This document shows, in pieces, positions 33,945 through 45,875 of a stretch of 64,000 nucleotides of DNA; position 1 is the stretch's first letter; every line of letters starts with the position of its first letter. The position numbers were made by a program, and so were the translations under genes. The DNA lies in the NCBI GenBank assembly GCA_029204225.1, contig CM055098.1:49598277-49662276 (forward strand). Reading direction: 5' to 3'. The notes beneath the pieces are model-generated. The model did not search any database, was not told the DNA's origin, and saw nothing but the letters and a program-made list of their open reading frames with translations. Source of the DNA: Diphasiastrum complanatum (Eukaryota; Streptophyta; Lycopodiopsida; Lycopodiales; Lycopodiaceae).

Positions 33945-34750
33945 ATTGCCAAAAATTGGCAAATCTAGCTTGATCAAAAACCATGTAGAATAGTGTAAAT
34001 TGTGTACACAAGTGGGTCCCACACATGTGAGGCCATGATGCTACATGGGAAACCCATCCTAATGTAGGTTAGGTCAAGTCAAGAGATTTGGTCATGTCTA
34101 TTTGGTGGTCATCCCTACTTTATAGGACCTACACCTAAGTTTAAGGTGAAAATTTGACCAACTAGCTACCTACCAAGCATAACTCTAGGAAATAGACTAG
34201 GGTTTCATTTTAGGTCAAGGAGAGTGAGTTAACTTCCTTATTACATGCTGGAAATCCATTTAACTTCAAGAAGGAAGTCGAATTTGCTATGTATTCCCTC
34301 TCTCCATAGTGAGAAGATAGAAAATTTTTGGAGCTCATTGGCAATCTCAAGCTAGTTCACTATGTACATTGAGTTTTTGTGATCCAAATGAAACCAAATC
34401 AATTTCTACTTGTTTCTCAGGTTGAAGGCCGTACTACAGCCTGTAGTACACATGTGTGGGCTCGGATTTCAATGTTTGTCAATGCTTTTGATTGTTAATG
34501 CTTGTTGTTTGTCAAATTGCCAATCTAGATCAACTTTTTTGTGTCTAGTTTTTTGATAGATTGTTAAGCAAGCATCCAATCACTCTTGTGGATCTTTTGT
34601 AGATCCATTTATGGTCCTAAAGTACAGTACTTTCACATATCAACTTCTAGTCTTTGGAGGTAATGGATAAGAAGCAAGTTGTGATTGGTCTTCCAAGATC
34701 CTTAACAAGCATCAATCATGTTTATGAGTCTTGTGCTTTGTCAAAGTCAC
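33945..34750 (+). repeat. Dispersed repeat inserted in copia (copy A)
   Basis: 34070-34380 aligns with 63700-63960: shared AAGTCAAGA, ACCTACC...CAAGCAT, CTAGGGTTT, ACTTCCTTATT-CATG, CTATGTATTCCC and CTCCATAGTGAGAAGATAGAAA. Weaker similarity to 61022-61500 starts with AAATTGGCAAA-TCTAGCTTG. It has no ORF and its class is unknown. It splits the copia integrase coding region. Confidence 0.65.
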
Positions 34751-35280
34751 ATAGAATACCTTATAATAGATACATCTAGGAATAGGTGGCCGAGTGCTAT
34801 ATTGGATGGAAGAACACCTTTTGAGATGTTATTCAAGAGGAGGCCGAGTGTCAACTTTCTTAAAACTTTTGGATGTACTTGCTATGTCAATATAACTCTT
34901 GATGATAAGACAAAGGAGGATCCATCTTCAAGAAAAGGTATATATGTTGGATATAGTGAGGTGAGTAAAGCCTATAAGGTTTTTACATTCCTACTACTAA
35001 TAAGACGATTATTGGTAGAGATGTCATTTTTGATGAGGGGAATATTCCAATGGTGTCTTCAAGTAATGATGGTGTGGATGGATCTAGCATTCTTGATGTT
35101 GATGTGATGGATCCTACTTTAGATGGTGATGATGAAGGACCTTCATCAAGTCAAAAGCCAAGGAGAACATCAAGGGAAAAACAAATGCCTTCAAGGCTCA
35201 CATATGATGAGAAAGGTAAGCAAGTTGTTGGAGGTACACACTTTGCTTAACTAACCTCTTTTGATGAACTACTTGTGTAG

Positions 35281-36036
35281 ATGAAGCAAGAAGAGGAGTG
35301 GATCCAAGCAATGGATCTTGAGTATCAAGCTCTTATGAAGAATGAAACATGGAGATTGGTGGAGCTACCTAAGGACAAGAAAGCTATTGGATGTAAATGG
35401 ATCTTCAAGGTGAAGACAAACCAAGATGGATCTATCAATAAGCATAAGGCAAGGTTGGTGGTAAAAGCATATGCTCAAGAATATGGTATTGACTATGATG
35501 AAACCTTTGCACTTGTGGCAAAGATGGTAAGCATTCGAGTCATCATCTGTCTTGCTACTCGTTATGGATGGGATCTATGGCAATTGGATATTACAAATGC
35601 TTTTTTGAATGGTGATCTTGAGGAGGAAGTGTAGATGGAGCAACTTGAGAGCTACATTTCACCTACAATGCCAAATCATGTGTGTCTTCTACAAAAGGGT
35701 TTGTATGGCCTTAAGCAAGCACCAATTAGTTGGTATGTTATGCTTAACACTTTTTTATTCTCTCAAGGCTTTGTTATGAGTGAGTACAATCATTCACTTT
35801 ATTATAGGTTTGTTGGAAATGATGTTTCCATTTTGCTAATCTATGGAGATGATATCATCTTTGAGTGGTGGAGAGATGTGGAAGATATCAAGAGTGCTCT
35901 CAAGAAGGAGTTTGAGGTGCATGATCTTGGTCATTTGCATTACATTTTAAGAATAGAAGTGGTTATATCTTCTCAATATACTTTCATTTGTCAAGAGAAG
36001 TATGCTAATTCTATTCTAGAAAGATTTAGATGGTAG
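35281..36036 (+). pseudogene. Copia reverse transcriptase
   Basis: [78 protein letters not shown], then SILLIYGDDIIFEWWRDVED match copia RT in order. The catalytic box is YGDD instead of YVDD. A stop (TAG) at 35632-35634 breaks the frame after LEEEV. RT is the most complete copia domain in the window. Confidence 0.92.
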
Positions 36037-36213
36037 ATGCAAAGTCTTGTGATACACCTATGGAGTCAAATGTAAAGCTAACTAAAAGTAATGAAAGATC
36101 CTTCAAGAACATTATTCTAGAAAGATTTAGATGGTAGATGCAAAGTCTTATGATACACCTATGGAGTCAAATGTAAAGCTAACTAAAAGTAATGAAAGAT
36201 CCTTCAAGGACAT
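36012..36213 (+). repeat. 101-bp tandem duplication inside copia RT
   Basis: TATTCTAGAAAGATTTAGATGG...CCTTCAAG-ACATTA occurs at 36012 and again at 36113 with three differences. 101 is not a multiple of three, so it shifts the reading frame. It covers the ...ERFRM--AKSYDTPMESNVKLTK region. Confidence 0.93.
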
Positions 36214-36858
36214 TACTCTCTATAGAAAGCTAGTTGGTTCACTCATCTATCTAACCATCACAAGACTAGATCTAAGCTATTGTGTTGGTAGATTGAGCCA
36301 ATTTAGGCAAGATCCTAGTGAAGAGCATTGGAAGTTAGAGAAACGAGTTTTGAGATACATCATGGGAACTCGAGATTTTGGCATATTGTATGAGGGATCA
36401 TCACCTAACTTGTTTGGATTTTAAGATTCGAACTTTGATGGAGATAAAATGGATAGGAAATTCATAATTTCTCATTGTATTTTTATAGGTGATGGAGCTA
36501 TATCATGGATGTCTAAGCACCTACACATTGCACAAAGGAGATGGTATGGATCAAGAAGATGATCAAGGATCTTCAGTTGCTGGATTTTTCAATGAGCCCA
36601 ATCATCTTTAGTGACAACCTATTAGCCCAAAAGTTGGCAACAAATCCTATATTTCATGCTAGAAACAAGTATATTGAGGTGGCATATCACTTTGTGAGGG
36701 AGCAAGTCTTGGCAAAGGAGGTGGAGCTTGAACATGTTTCTTTAAAAGAATGTATAGTTGATATCTTTACCAAAGCATTGGGAAAAGACTTGTTTATGAA
36801 GCACATGAATTCACTTGGAGTGTTCTCAAAGTCTATGCTAAAACTAGCTGAAGAGGGA
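36131..36858 (+). pseudogene. Copia RT end and RNase H
   Basis: DTPMESNVKLTKSNE, YRKLVGSLIYLTITRLDLSY, YIMGTRDFGILYEGSSP, then FSDNLLAQKLATNPIFHARN, KYIEVAYHFVREQVL and VDIFTKALGKDLF are the usual RNase H landmarks. A stop and frame change lie near 36422. The frame runs to the polypurine tract. Confidence 0.9.
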
Positions 36859-36859
36859 G

Positions 36860-37258
36860 TGTGAGAAATTTCAATTGATTTTGCTATTTTGGTCATATTT
36901 GTATATTTGGCAATTGAGGCCAATTTTCATATTAGACTTAGATTTTGACATTTCAAATTTATATTAGTCTAAAAGCATTTGAATAAGCACTTTTTGAAAG
37001 TGTAGTACACGAGTTTTGTATATTCAAATTTGAATGTTGGAGACATTGTATCTAGGCCACATTCATGCTAGGGTTTTTGTTATAAAGGGAAGCAAAACTC
37101 ATCAATGAGTCATGGATTTGTTATATATAGTTGTACACTCATGGGAAGAGATACATTCTCTCTCTCTTCATCATATCATATATTGATATGTGATCAGGTT
37201 CTTATTGAGTTTTCATCTCTTTCATTAAGTAGATGTTGATTTTTCTACATTGGCAACA
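36860..37258 (+). repeat. Copia 3' LTR (TGTGAGAAATTTC...TGGCAACA)
   Basis: It begins straight after the polypurine tract and ends CATTGGCAACA at 37258. After it the minus-strand integrase begins. About 400 bp. No second copy is present in the window. Confidence 0.85.
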
Positions 37259-39022
37259 TTGGTAGGATTGATCTCTTTCTAACCAAAGATCAAGTTATGG
37301 ATTTGGATCTTAAATCATTTGAAATTCTTCACATCGCTCAATGCTGTTTCTAAGGAAATACTCCTTGAATTCGGTAGAGATCTATTCTCCCCTGTTGTCA
37401 GACCTCTTTTACGAGTTTGATTTTCTGCATGCTCTTTGGATTATCAAAAGATTTTGAAAGCCTTCAATTTCTGCTTAATGAAATAAATAGATGTTTTTCT
37501 AAAATATTTGTCAACGAAGGTAATAAATCTTTGCATCAAGCAATGACAAAGTTTGCATTGGATCACATTTATCTGAATGAACAACGTCTAGAACATCTTT
37601 TGTTGCATGCCTATGACTCGATCGAAAAGGAATCCTATTATGCTTTCCAAGGATGCAACTACGATAGATAGGGAGGTCGACTTTGTTGGTTGGATAGTCG
37701 ATATCAAGTGGTAGGGATTTTTTAGACATGTTTGACACAAATGTATGATTCAAGTGTCCTAATATTTGATGCCATAGTAATGCTTTATTGACAAGAACAG
37801 AGATTTTCAAGGCTTCACTAGTGTCAGAATAACAATGTGCTGGTCTATATAAGTATTCATGCCTCTTGCCGAGTGCAAAGATCTTATTTGTCCTATCAAT
37901 AGTTTAGCATCAATCAGACTCAAACTTTATTTTATGACCTAAATTAGTTATTCTACTTATTGATAACATATTTGAGAGAGTTTAGGTACATACAAAACAT
38001 TTAATAATAAGTTGAATTGATCATGCTGGAACTTCAATCTTACAATGTATTTCTTTGTACTGTAAGACGTATAGGAGTGAAAATGCTCACGGTGACTAGT
38101 CATATATTGAGTAGCTCTAGAATCCAGAAATCAAGAATTATCAAAAAGTGCTTTTTGTCTCTGACCATAAATGCTCCTTCGTCCATGTCAAAATCGGGAG
38201 ATGTTGTGACTACATTCACTTGTTGATCTAATTGCTTGCTAGCATTCTTTGCTTTGAATACCCTACAATTGGGACCTCATAATTAGTGCACTTGTAATAT
38301 TTATAGAACATCTTTTTCTTTGATTGTGGATTTAATAATTGTTCTTGACTTTGTGTCAGTTTCTAATTTGATGTAGATTTCTTAGAGCTTTTCTGCTGCT
38401 TCTGTTGTTTTGAGCTTTTGTTGACATATAGAGCATGAGATGATGAAGTCAAGAAAATATCTTGACTTCTTTGATTGTCTTCTTGCAGCGACATAGTGAT
38501 AACTCTAGTGAGAGTAAATCTGAGTGTGTCGATATGATCATCACCCAGTTCGCGTATGTACAGGGCAAGCTTGAAAGCAATGTCATGATAACGTCTTGAT
38601 TGTCTATGATCGATCCGACAATGGCCATCTGTTGCAAGAGATTCTTAAACTGGTTAACGTGATTCTGAAGTGAATCACCATTCGACATCTTGAGAGTGAA
38701 GAGTTTTCTTCTTAGATGCAACTTGAAAGCTTCGTCCCTCACATCATATAGTGAACTCGGGATGTCCCATACTTCTTTCGAAGTTTGAGTTTCAGATATG
38801 TGGCCAATCTGAGTGTCTGATATATTGAGAATAATAAGCGCAAAAGTTTTATCATCCTTCAACTTCTACTTTGGGTCAGTTGTGTCATTTTCAAGCTTCA
38901 CTTTGGTACCTATGACAACATCCCACAACTCATTGGCGATTAGCAAGGTCTTCATCTTAAATTTTCACAAGTAGTAAGTGGATCCATGTCTGCAATGAGA
39001 CCAACTTTACTTTGAGAATCCA
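37259..39022 (-). mobile_element. Minus-strand copia: gag to integrase N-terminus
   Basis: From ATG 39022: MDSQSKVGLIADMDPLTT, then TQIGHISETQTSKEVWDIPS, LHLRRKLFTLKMSNGDSLQN and VNQFKNLLQQMAIVGSIIDN (gag UBN2 region, 38862-38449). A degraded zinc knuckle lies near 38300. FLDSRATQYMTSH (protease, about 38120) and LLNVLYVPKLSQ follow. Then LLWHQILGHLNHTFVSN (pre-integrase, 37780) and LRSDNRGE-ISTEFKEYF (integrase, about 37400-37330). It is cut at 37258 by the plus-strand copia. Its RT, RNase H and 3' LTR are not present to the left of that insertion. Confidence 0.88.
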
Positions 39023-39210
39023 TCTAAACTTTAGTCTGTTGATAAATCAATGACATTAAGAATGATGTTGTGTTATGCTACAATTGGAAATCAATTATCT
39101 ATACTAAAATTTGATAACACAAATTGAAGAATATGATACTGTGAAAAATATCTAATGATATCGATTTGATATCATAAAATATATCAAGTATCAGAGCTCT
39201 GTTATAACAA

Positions 39211-39229
39211 TATTCACTCTAATACCATG
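39211..39229 (-). other. Primer-binding site, mutated
   Basis: On the minus strand CAACA is followed by TGGTATTAGAGTGAA, one or two changes from TGGTATCAGAGC. Confidence 0.8.
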
Positions 39230-39970
39230 TTGGAAAGAGGGAGGTAAAGTGATTTGGTTTGACAAGTCAAAAACATTGAATGGCTTATCAAGTGCAACAG
39301 AAATGAGCCTTATTTCCTAATGCATGACTACGCATATCAATATTGAACAAAGCATAATGCCAGAAGTCACGTTCAATCTTTTAGCAACCAACTTTGAAAT
39401 TGTTAGCACTAAAGTGATTTTGTAGCCAAACAATGAAGTTGAATATATCAGACAAAACAATAAGAGATTTATCAGTTACAAACAATCACAGAGAAACATA
39501 CATTCTGACATGATACTGAATACAATAAAAGAATAGATTGATGAGCACAAAACAATTGCGGATAGAAATTGCGTACTCTAAGCTATCTTTGAGTAATTGA
39601 AAAACTCTATCTAATGCACTTTCGTTGATAAGAAGTAAGCGAGAGTAACAATACTGAGCTCTAAGCTAAGATAGAAACGAAAGTAGAGAATGAGCTAATG
39701 AAATATTTGATGATCAGGTATTTATACTAAGCAATAACGCATATCTAGTAGGACTGCTATTCAAGTTGCAGATTACAATAGCCATAATGCATTGGCATCC
39801 ATCCATTTAGAAATTTTTGAAAATTTACTTGCAAAGCAATTAGGGCAAGTCTTTTGCTTCATAACGAGTGGAACAATAATTGTTTTTCATCGACATGGCC
39901 GAAGTTTTTGACTTTCGTCGAAGACGTCGATATGTTGGATGATGTCCGATATGTTGGAGCCACCTATTGA
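39230..39970 (-). repeat. Copia 5' LTR, minus strand (start uncertain)
   Basis: The LTR end CTTTCCAACA lies at 39230, beside the primer site. TATAAATA on the minus strand near 39722-39730 would be its promoter. The outer end could not be fixed; 39970 is an estimate. Confidence 0.6.
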
Positions 39971-41089
39971 TCGATTCCCGAGTATTTTTGCAGACTATGT
40001 AAAACAAGAAGAGAACTGCAGAACTGGATAATAAAGTGGATCAACAAGGGCCCAATGTATACTTAATTAGACTTAACAAGGGCTAATTGTCCTTGAAGTT
40101 GGTTATGTTTAGTTAAGCTAGGGCATTGTCTATAAGTAGACAAGAGAGATCACTTTTGTTATCTTTTGGCTCGTTTGCAAAGGAGAGAACTAAGCTTCCT
40201 CTTTGTGAATGTGAGCCTTGGGAATTGAGCTTGCTAAGTCTCATGTGTCACATCCGCATGAAATCCATTCTCCTTATGTATTGATTTCCTTCTACTCTTT
40301 AACTCTAATGGTGATTTCATGGAGCTTTATGTGTGATTTGTTTTTATGGCTATATCAACATGAATGTCTTGTTCTTCTCTTGATTGTGGGTTTGGTTTCA
40401 TTATTATTGCTATTTGATTGGGTTTGGCACATAACACATTACTTTTGTTATGGAGAATCGATTAGGACTTTATGTCATAGGGATTGACATTCATATCAAA
40501 GGCTGTGATCTTGCCATGTTTTAGTTAAATTTGGAAGATTGTAGTATGCATGTTGCTAGAACCATATGGCCTTGGATTATGAAAATTGTCTTCTCTATGC
40601 TTTGTTGATTGAACAATAAGTTTTTGTCCAAAAGTTTGCAGACTCTACCTACAAGACAAAAGTTGATTTGGTGGTAACTTTTAGTGTTTGGAAGATTGAT
40701 TTGGTGGTTTAGACCTCCTACCTGCAATGTTGAAGGTGATTGAAGGTTCATTTGGCCACTTCATAATCAAGTTAGAGGTTATTTCTTTTGAAAAACACGT
40801 TTTCAAAGTTTTTATATTTGTAGGACCAAACAAACAATATGTACTTGTTTTATTTCCTTGTTTTTAGCACTTTCAAGATTTCTCATAGCAAATGACACAT
40901 GTTAAATGCATTGCTGATGTTTTTTGCTTGAGCTGAATAGTGATGATATAGGTTTCTAGTATATTTATTAATTAGCCAATGTCAGATTTTGAAGATTTAG
41001 TTGTCACTAACTTGGGGACTCAAGTCAAAATACCCACGTCAAGTCAAGTCAAAATACCTAGAGGAGTTGACAAAGAGGTGTTTTCTAAC
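39971..41089. other. No gene recognised
   Basis: The ORFs at 40218-40487 and 40521-40751 show no known motif. The former is hydrophobic by composition only. Confidence 0.4.
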
Positions 41090-41502
41090 AATTGAGGAGG
41101 ATGTGAAAGAGTTTGAATCCAATATCAATCTTTTGAACTTTGGAGAAACAAGTTGGCTATGTTGTGTTGATTTTTAAGGTGTGACATACAAGTGGTGAAG
41201 CAAATTTTGTATAGATAGAAAACGTTCATGGGAGGGAGTTCAAAACCTCGATCAAGTTGGAGTTTACACCTCTAGATGAAGTCAAAAGTGCTCAACAAAA
41301 GTGGTTGAGAATTAAACATGGCAACATAATAGTACAAAGATATGTCCACAAGTATTGTGAAATTATCATGCTCTTTCTAGAAATAGACATTGGAACAAAT
41401 GTTTTTTCTGTTCTAAAAAATAGTTTTAACTCAGCCCAACTTAGAATTATTCATCATTCTAAGGCTGATATTCTGCAAAAGAATCTCATCTTAACTCCAT
41501 GA
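41090..41502 (+). pseudogene. Gypsy-type gag fragment
   Basis: WLCCVDF then a stop and GVTYKW, followed by FTPLDEVKSAQQKWLRIKHG, NIIVQRYVHKYCEIIMLFLE and ID, matches the retrotransposon gag pattern (L-G-A--WW ... F-P------r--l--lkQ--sV--Y---F). Stops precede the long frame. No protease or RT follows and no LTR was seen. Confidence 0.65.
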
Positions 41503-43039
41503 AATTTTAGGGCTAGCCAAATCTTCCCTTCAAGACATTAGTAATGGTTTTCCCAATTATTATCTACTCGAGAGAAGCTTTTGGTTGTTGCTATTTTTTC
41601 TATGTTCTATGTATATGTAAATGTGAAATATTTCATTAGCTTGACAGTGAAAAGAGGAAAAGGCCGACAAAGAGAACGTCTTATGAAGTATGATTTTTCA
41701 AAATCTAAAATTGCACTTAGATGAACATTTGTCTATGTTGAGACATTTCATTTGTGGTTTTGGAAAGGAAATTCTCTAGGACCTCCCTTTCTTCTATGAT
41801 TGCAATTCCAATTTATTAAATACATTACATGCACTTGTTTATCTAATATGTGATGCTTGCTTTTGTGCTTGGTTTTGGTTATCTCTATGTTTGGTACTCA
41901 ATGCAATGGTGTGTTATTGTGATTGGTACACATTTTTCATAGTTGGTGTTAGAACTTGTATGTGCAAAACTTTCTCTACTTTAGTTCTTTATTCTAATGT
42001 TAAAACAAAAATCCTATGGAAACCGTTTAGGACTGATTTTTGTCCACTGTGACAACTCAAACTACACAATATATGGCCCATGAAAAGACATTCTATTAGA
42101 TCTAATCAATTATTGTTGCTTCACCTATTGATAATGCCAAGTGTCCACTACACTATTCAAGGCACTTTAAAAGAGACGGTTTTAGTGAGAGAAGTGTACA
42201 TGAGTATCAATCTATGAACAAAAATACTACTGAATATTTTTTTCTCAATCTCATGAGTTCAACATTTTGTGTCAATGCTTAGAGTTAAAATATAAAAAGG
42301 CTAGCTTATATAATCTTCATTTCATTTGAAGCAAAAAAAAATACCATGTATATAATGCCTATAAAAGATCATAAGGACAAGAGTATGGTAGTACAAGTTT
42401 GTGAAATTATTTATAGATTATATTATTCTTGCATAATAAAACACGTGTATTATTTTCATGTACCATCTACATGGACTTTTTACCTAATGCCAACTATGAT
42501 ACTAAAAAAAGAGTCTTCATATAGTCAGAGTCAAATACAAATGTTTAGTTGTTTTAGGCATGAAGTTGTTATCTAGATTGCATGCAATCATCAATCTCTA
42601 GCTCGAGACTAACAAGTAATTAATATTCATAAATAGGCCTTGTATCAAAGTTTAAATATTGTGACATTCTATATTTTGAGTATTGATGCTCATTGTACAA
42701 TGGTAATCAACTACAAGAAATATGTATTTATATTGTTTCTACGTAATATCACTTTATGTTCACAAATATAGTCAAATTCATCTTCAAGCTAGAAAGTTTT
42801 TTTTACACGTGGTGCAATATTATTTGTATTTTTCACAAGGTTTTTCCCATGAAAATTTGTCTTAAGTCGTTTCTTTACAACATTCCATCAAAACCAATGA
42901 GTGATAGGCTTCTAGCTCTTATTAAAAAATCTGAGACTTAAAAGTGATTCTACAAAAATATAGTATTGCATAGATTTATATAACTTATTTTATTATAATT
43001 CCCAACTAAGCTTTGAGAATTTATTTTGATATATTTTGC
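41503..43039. other. AT-rich DNA, nothing recognised
   Basis: Short ORFs at 42346-42576 and 42756-42941 have no known motif. Confidence 0.45.
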
Positions 43040-43730
43040 AAAACTCTTAAAAAAAGCCTAGTTTCAACTATATTGGAAGTTTTTTTGTTTTTCTTAACCA
43101 AAAACTACTAGACAATTTTATATTTTTCTTGCAAAAAAGCACTCACATAAATTTTAACTTTACAAAAATATGTACAATATACAAAAAGCTAGGCCAAAGT
43201 GTGCTTTATGTGAACTATCATTAGCAACAAGATGGAACAACAATTTACTAAAAAATATACTAGAAAAAATAGGAATTAAAATGAAAAAAATATTAAATGA
43301 ACCATTCTACCAATGTCAAATTAGAGAAAAGAATATTACCTTATCCAGATCAATGTCTATCTATAGATTGTACCACTTAACAAATAGCTTTGTATTGTAC
43401 AATACGAACCATGCACAACTGAAAGAATCATTCTGCTCTACATATTACATATATTAACAAAAATATTTTTTGCACAAAAGAATGAAAAACTTAAATCCAA
43501 AAAAATATGAATTAGCAATAATATTTACCTGAATTGATATTATTTTTATCTTGCCAATAGATGTGACAGTTCAACCATATCAAAATTGGCCCCCTTTGCC
43601 TTGACTAACGTCATGAAGAAATGGTTCACTTCAAAAATGTCTCAAATAGAATCGAGACTTATGTTGTGCTGCAAATATTTCTAACTAGCTTTGGGCTAAA
43701 AACATGGTCCGGTGGTACAAAAAAAAAATC
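43040..43730 (-). pseudogene. C48 protease domain, copy 2
   Basis: Exon 43437-43340 on the minus strand reads EQNDSFSCAWFVLYNTKLFV, aligning with copy 1 PQQNDSFNCG-YTLYNVKLLF. Both exons end at the same codon, ...DK or SK at AAG|GTAAT. The upstream exon (about 43650-43540) ends CAG|GTAAAT like copy 1 and contains NHFFMTLVKAK in place of the HW block. The last-exon acceptor AATGATAG|TTC (about 43213) matches copy 3. The catalytic Cys is kept, the following Gly is Ala, and the His-Trp motif is degraded. Non-functional. Confidence 0.72.
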
Positions 43731-44115
43731 CACTTTTCATTGTACCTTTTGGTAGTACATTTCACTTTTTGAAAATTTGGGAGGGAGCTTGATAGATGCT
43801 ACCCACGAGTTAATGCAATGAAGGCGTCCCTAGTAATGATGGGCCTACCCTCTTGGAGTATTGTTTGATCTATTTAAAGTGGCCCTTAGTGCAACACTAT
43901 ATCAGTAGTTGATGTTGAGCGTATAATAATTTCAATATAGATTTCCTGCCTTGGATCGATTTTCTACCTTCTCTGTGTTGTAAGCATGCGTGAACGTCCC
44001 TGTTTATTCGGTGTAGCTCTTTGAGGTCAGCCATGAATTTTCTTTTTTTGTTTTAAAATTGAGCGACCTCTTGGTCTAATTCCGTGGAATAAATTTGCCA
44101 TTCTTGTACCTTGTT

Positions 44116-45427
44116 TCAACTACACGTTTTCCTCTTGCAAGAAGTTGCACCAATTTTGATACTCATTGATTCGAGAGTAGAGGTAATGCATGGCATCACT
44201 TTGAGCGTTGATGGCCCGTCGAACATTATCCGAAAGATACTGCCACTCCCCAATAGGAGGATACTGTTGAGAGGTGGATGCGTAGGATGGTGGGGGAGTT
44301 TGTTGTGTGTTTTGACACCATGTGATGTACTGTTCGTGATGGACGGATTGAGCAGATGGAGGTTGTGATGTTTGAGTGATGGTAATAGGGATTGGAGATG
44401 TGTCGACAATTGTGATCGAAAAAGTCAAAAGTATTGTGGAAGTGGTGGCAGTAGCGATAGTGGTGGGGTAGGAAATGGTGTGATGGTAGCAGGTAGTGTG
44501 TTTAACAATGAAAGTGAGAATTTTTCAATGTTGAAGGATGCGTCAAAGACATTTAAAAAATGCATCGGAGATTGCATAGAGGTGGTTGTGATTGGTGTGG
44601 TGCGGAGTGGGAGTGTGCTTGTGGAGACAATAGGGGGTGTAGTGCTGAGGGTGAGTGTGATGGGCAGTGTGACAGTGATGGTTGATGTAATGGGAATTGA
44701 TAAGATGGTGGTTGGTGGGTCACTTACCACGAACGACACAGGTGGGACACTAGGTTTAGCCTCTGTCTCTTTTGCCTCAGAATGAATTCACCCAAGTAAT
44801 GTTTGCTTACGAGCGTATGCAGGAGATACCCGCTTTATTAGAGGTTTTCTTGCTTTGAGTGCTACACATAATTTGATACTTATCTTTTCTGCCCACATGA
44901 AGTGGCGCGTAACAGGTTCCTCCAAGCCAAATGATAGGGCGAATGAAGTGCTTTTCAAAATCTTGTCAAATCTTGACAATTGTATCTCAGTGAGTAATGA
45001 AGTAGGTCCGTCGTTGCCCTAAGTCCTGAATCCGGGACGAGTTTGATGGCATAACCATCATTGTTGTAGATGGAGGTGTCACCGTGTCACCGTCTTCCGT
45101 ACAGAGTTGCGTCAAGTAATTCCTATCAAATGATTGCCCTCTACCATCGTGCATAGGCTCTCCTTCATTCGGGAACCCCAAGTGGTTTAGAATATGTGAT
45201 AATATAGGAATTGGGTCCTTGTCTTAGCGTATAGGGATCCTGAATGTCAGGAGCTCACCATCAAATGTAGAATAAGCTGCACGCGCCATACTTTCATGTT
45301 GCACACCTGAAAAAAGTCGTGTGTCGAAGTTTAGCCGCTCCAGAAAAGGATGAGCCGCTACTAGCTTCTTGAAAAAATCAATAAATGAGATGAAGTGAAT
45401 TTCTGTAGTGCACCAGCTAGGTTTCAT
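44116..45427 (-). pseudogene. Unidentified ORFs upstream of C48 copy 2
   Basis: The minus strand carries a chain of frames: FIDFFKKLVAAHPFLERLNF, DTRLFSGVQHESMARAAYST and FDGELLTFRIPIR (45427-45224); LNHLGFPNEGEPMHDGRGQS (45181-44987); a Thr/Ser/Pro-rich stretch (44739-44425); and PPIGEWQYLSDNVRRAINAQ, SDAMHYLYSRINEYQNWCNF and LQEENV (to 44120). This looks like one decayed protein of a mobile element lying upstream of the protease on the same strand. No histone-like motif is present. I do not recognise the family. Confidence 0.4.
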
Positions 45428-45854
45428 GTTTGATAAGACACTTTGCTTAGTTCTGGGACTCCACTTTGGGTAGAATTTTGCCTAGTAGCATGTGCAAGTG
45501 GTCCTTTGTGGATTGCATTGTCTCGCTTGCAAAAATAAGTGATGCTAGCTTCAAACCATAAGATGATTCCTATTTTGGAACATGGTTATCACTGGCTATA
45601 CACTCGGTGATCCGGAACCTCTGCCTCAGAATCAGTAAGAGTTTACAACTGTTGACAGAATATTAGAGTCATCTCTCACTCCAACTTTCATTCCATTTGT
45701 TGAAGTCTCTGGATCCTTTTCCAGTTGTATTTTTTCAGGTTCTAAGCTGCTACTAGGCAAAACTGGCGGCTGGGTGGAGAACTCTCTAGGGAAGAAGATA
45801 AAGCTCTTTTATGCAAATGAGGTTTTGCTCGCAAAATGGACTCTTCCACTCCTA

Positions 45855-45875
45855 TATATACTTGGAGTGGTGGTC
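45855..45875 (-). promoter_or_regulatory. TATA box of the copy-2 unit
   Basis: CCAAGTATATATAGGAGTGG on the minus strand is a textbook TATA box. About 100 bases downstream an open frame (QLEPEKIQLEKDPETSTNG...) begins, heading towards the ORFs at 45.4 kb and the C48 domain. It could also be an LTR promoter. Confidence 0.5.

Larger units (their letters stand above)
33590..37258 (+). mobile_element. Copia element, 5'-truncated, with 3' LTR
   Basis: It reads YDKKVIYTANDGECAIKGIG and LLSKGFKVEFDGDACMIKRN (protease end), then EVWHKRMGHL (pre-integrase, about 33908-33940). A foreign repeat fills about 33945-34750. It then continues RNRWPSAILDGRTPFE and FGCTCYVNI (integrase end), the acidic hinge, RT and RNase H, polypurine AAGAGGGAG (36851-36859) and the 3' LTR. 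The 5' LTR, gag and protease active site are absent. Its right end sits inside the integrase of a minus-strand copia (37259 onward), so it inserted into that element. Confidence 0.9.

Noticed and set aside
44372-44785. 137-codon Gly/Val/Ser-rich plus-strand ORF
   Set aside because: It is the reverse of a Thr/Pro/Ser-rich minus-strand coding region and has no motif of its own.
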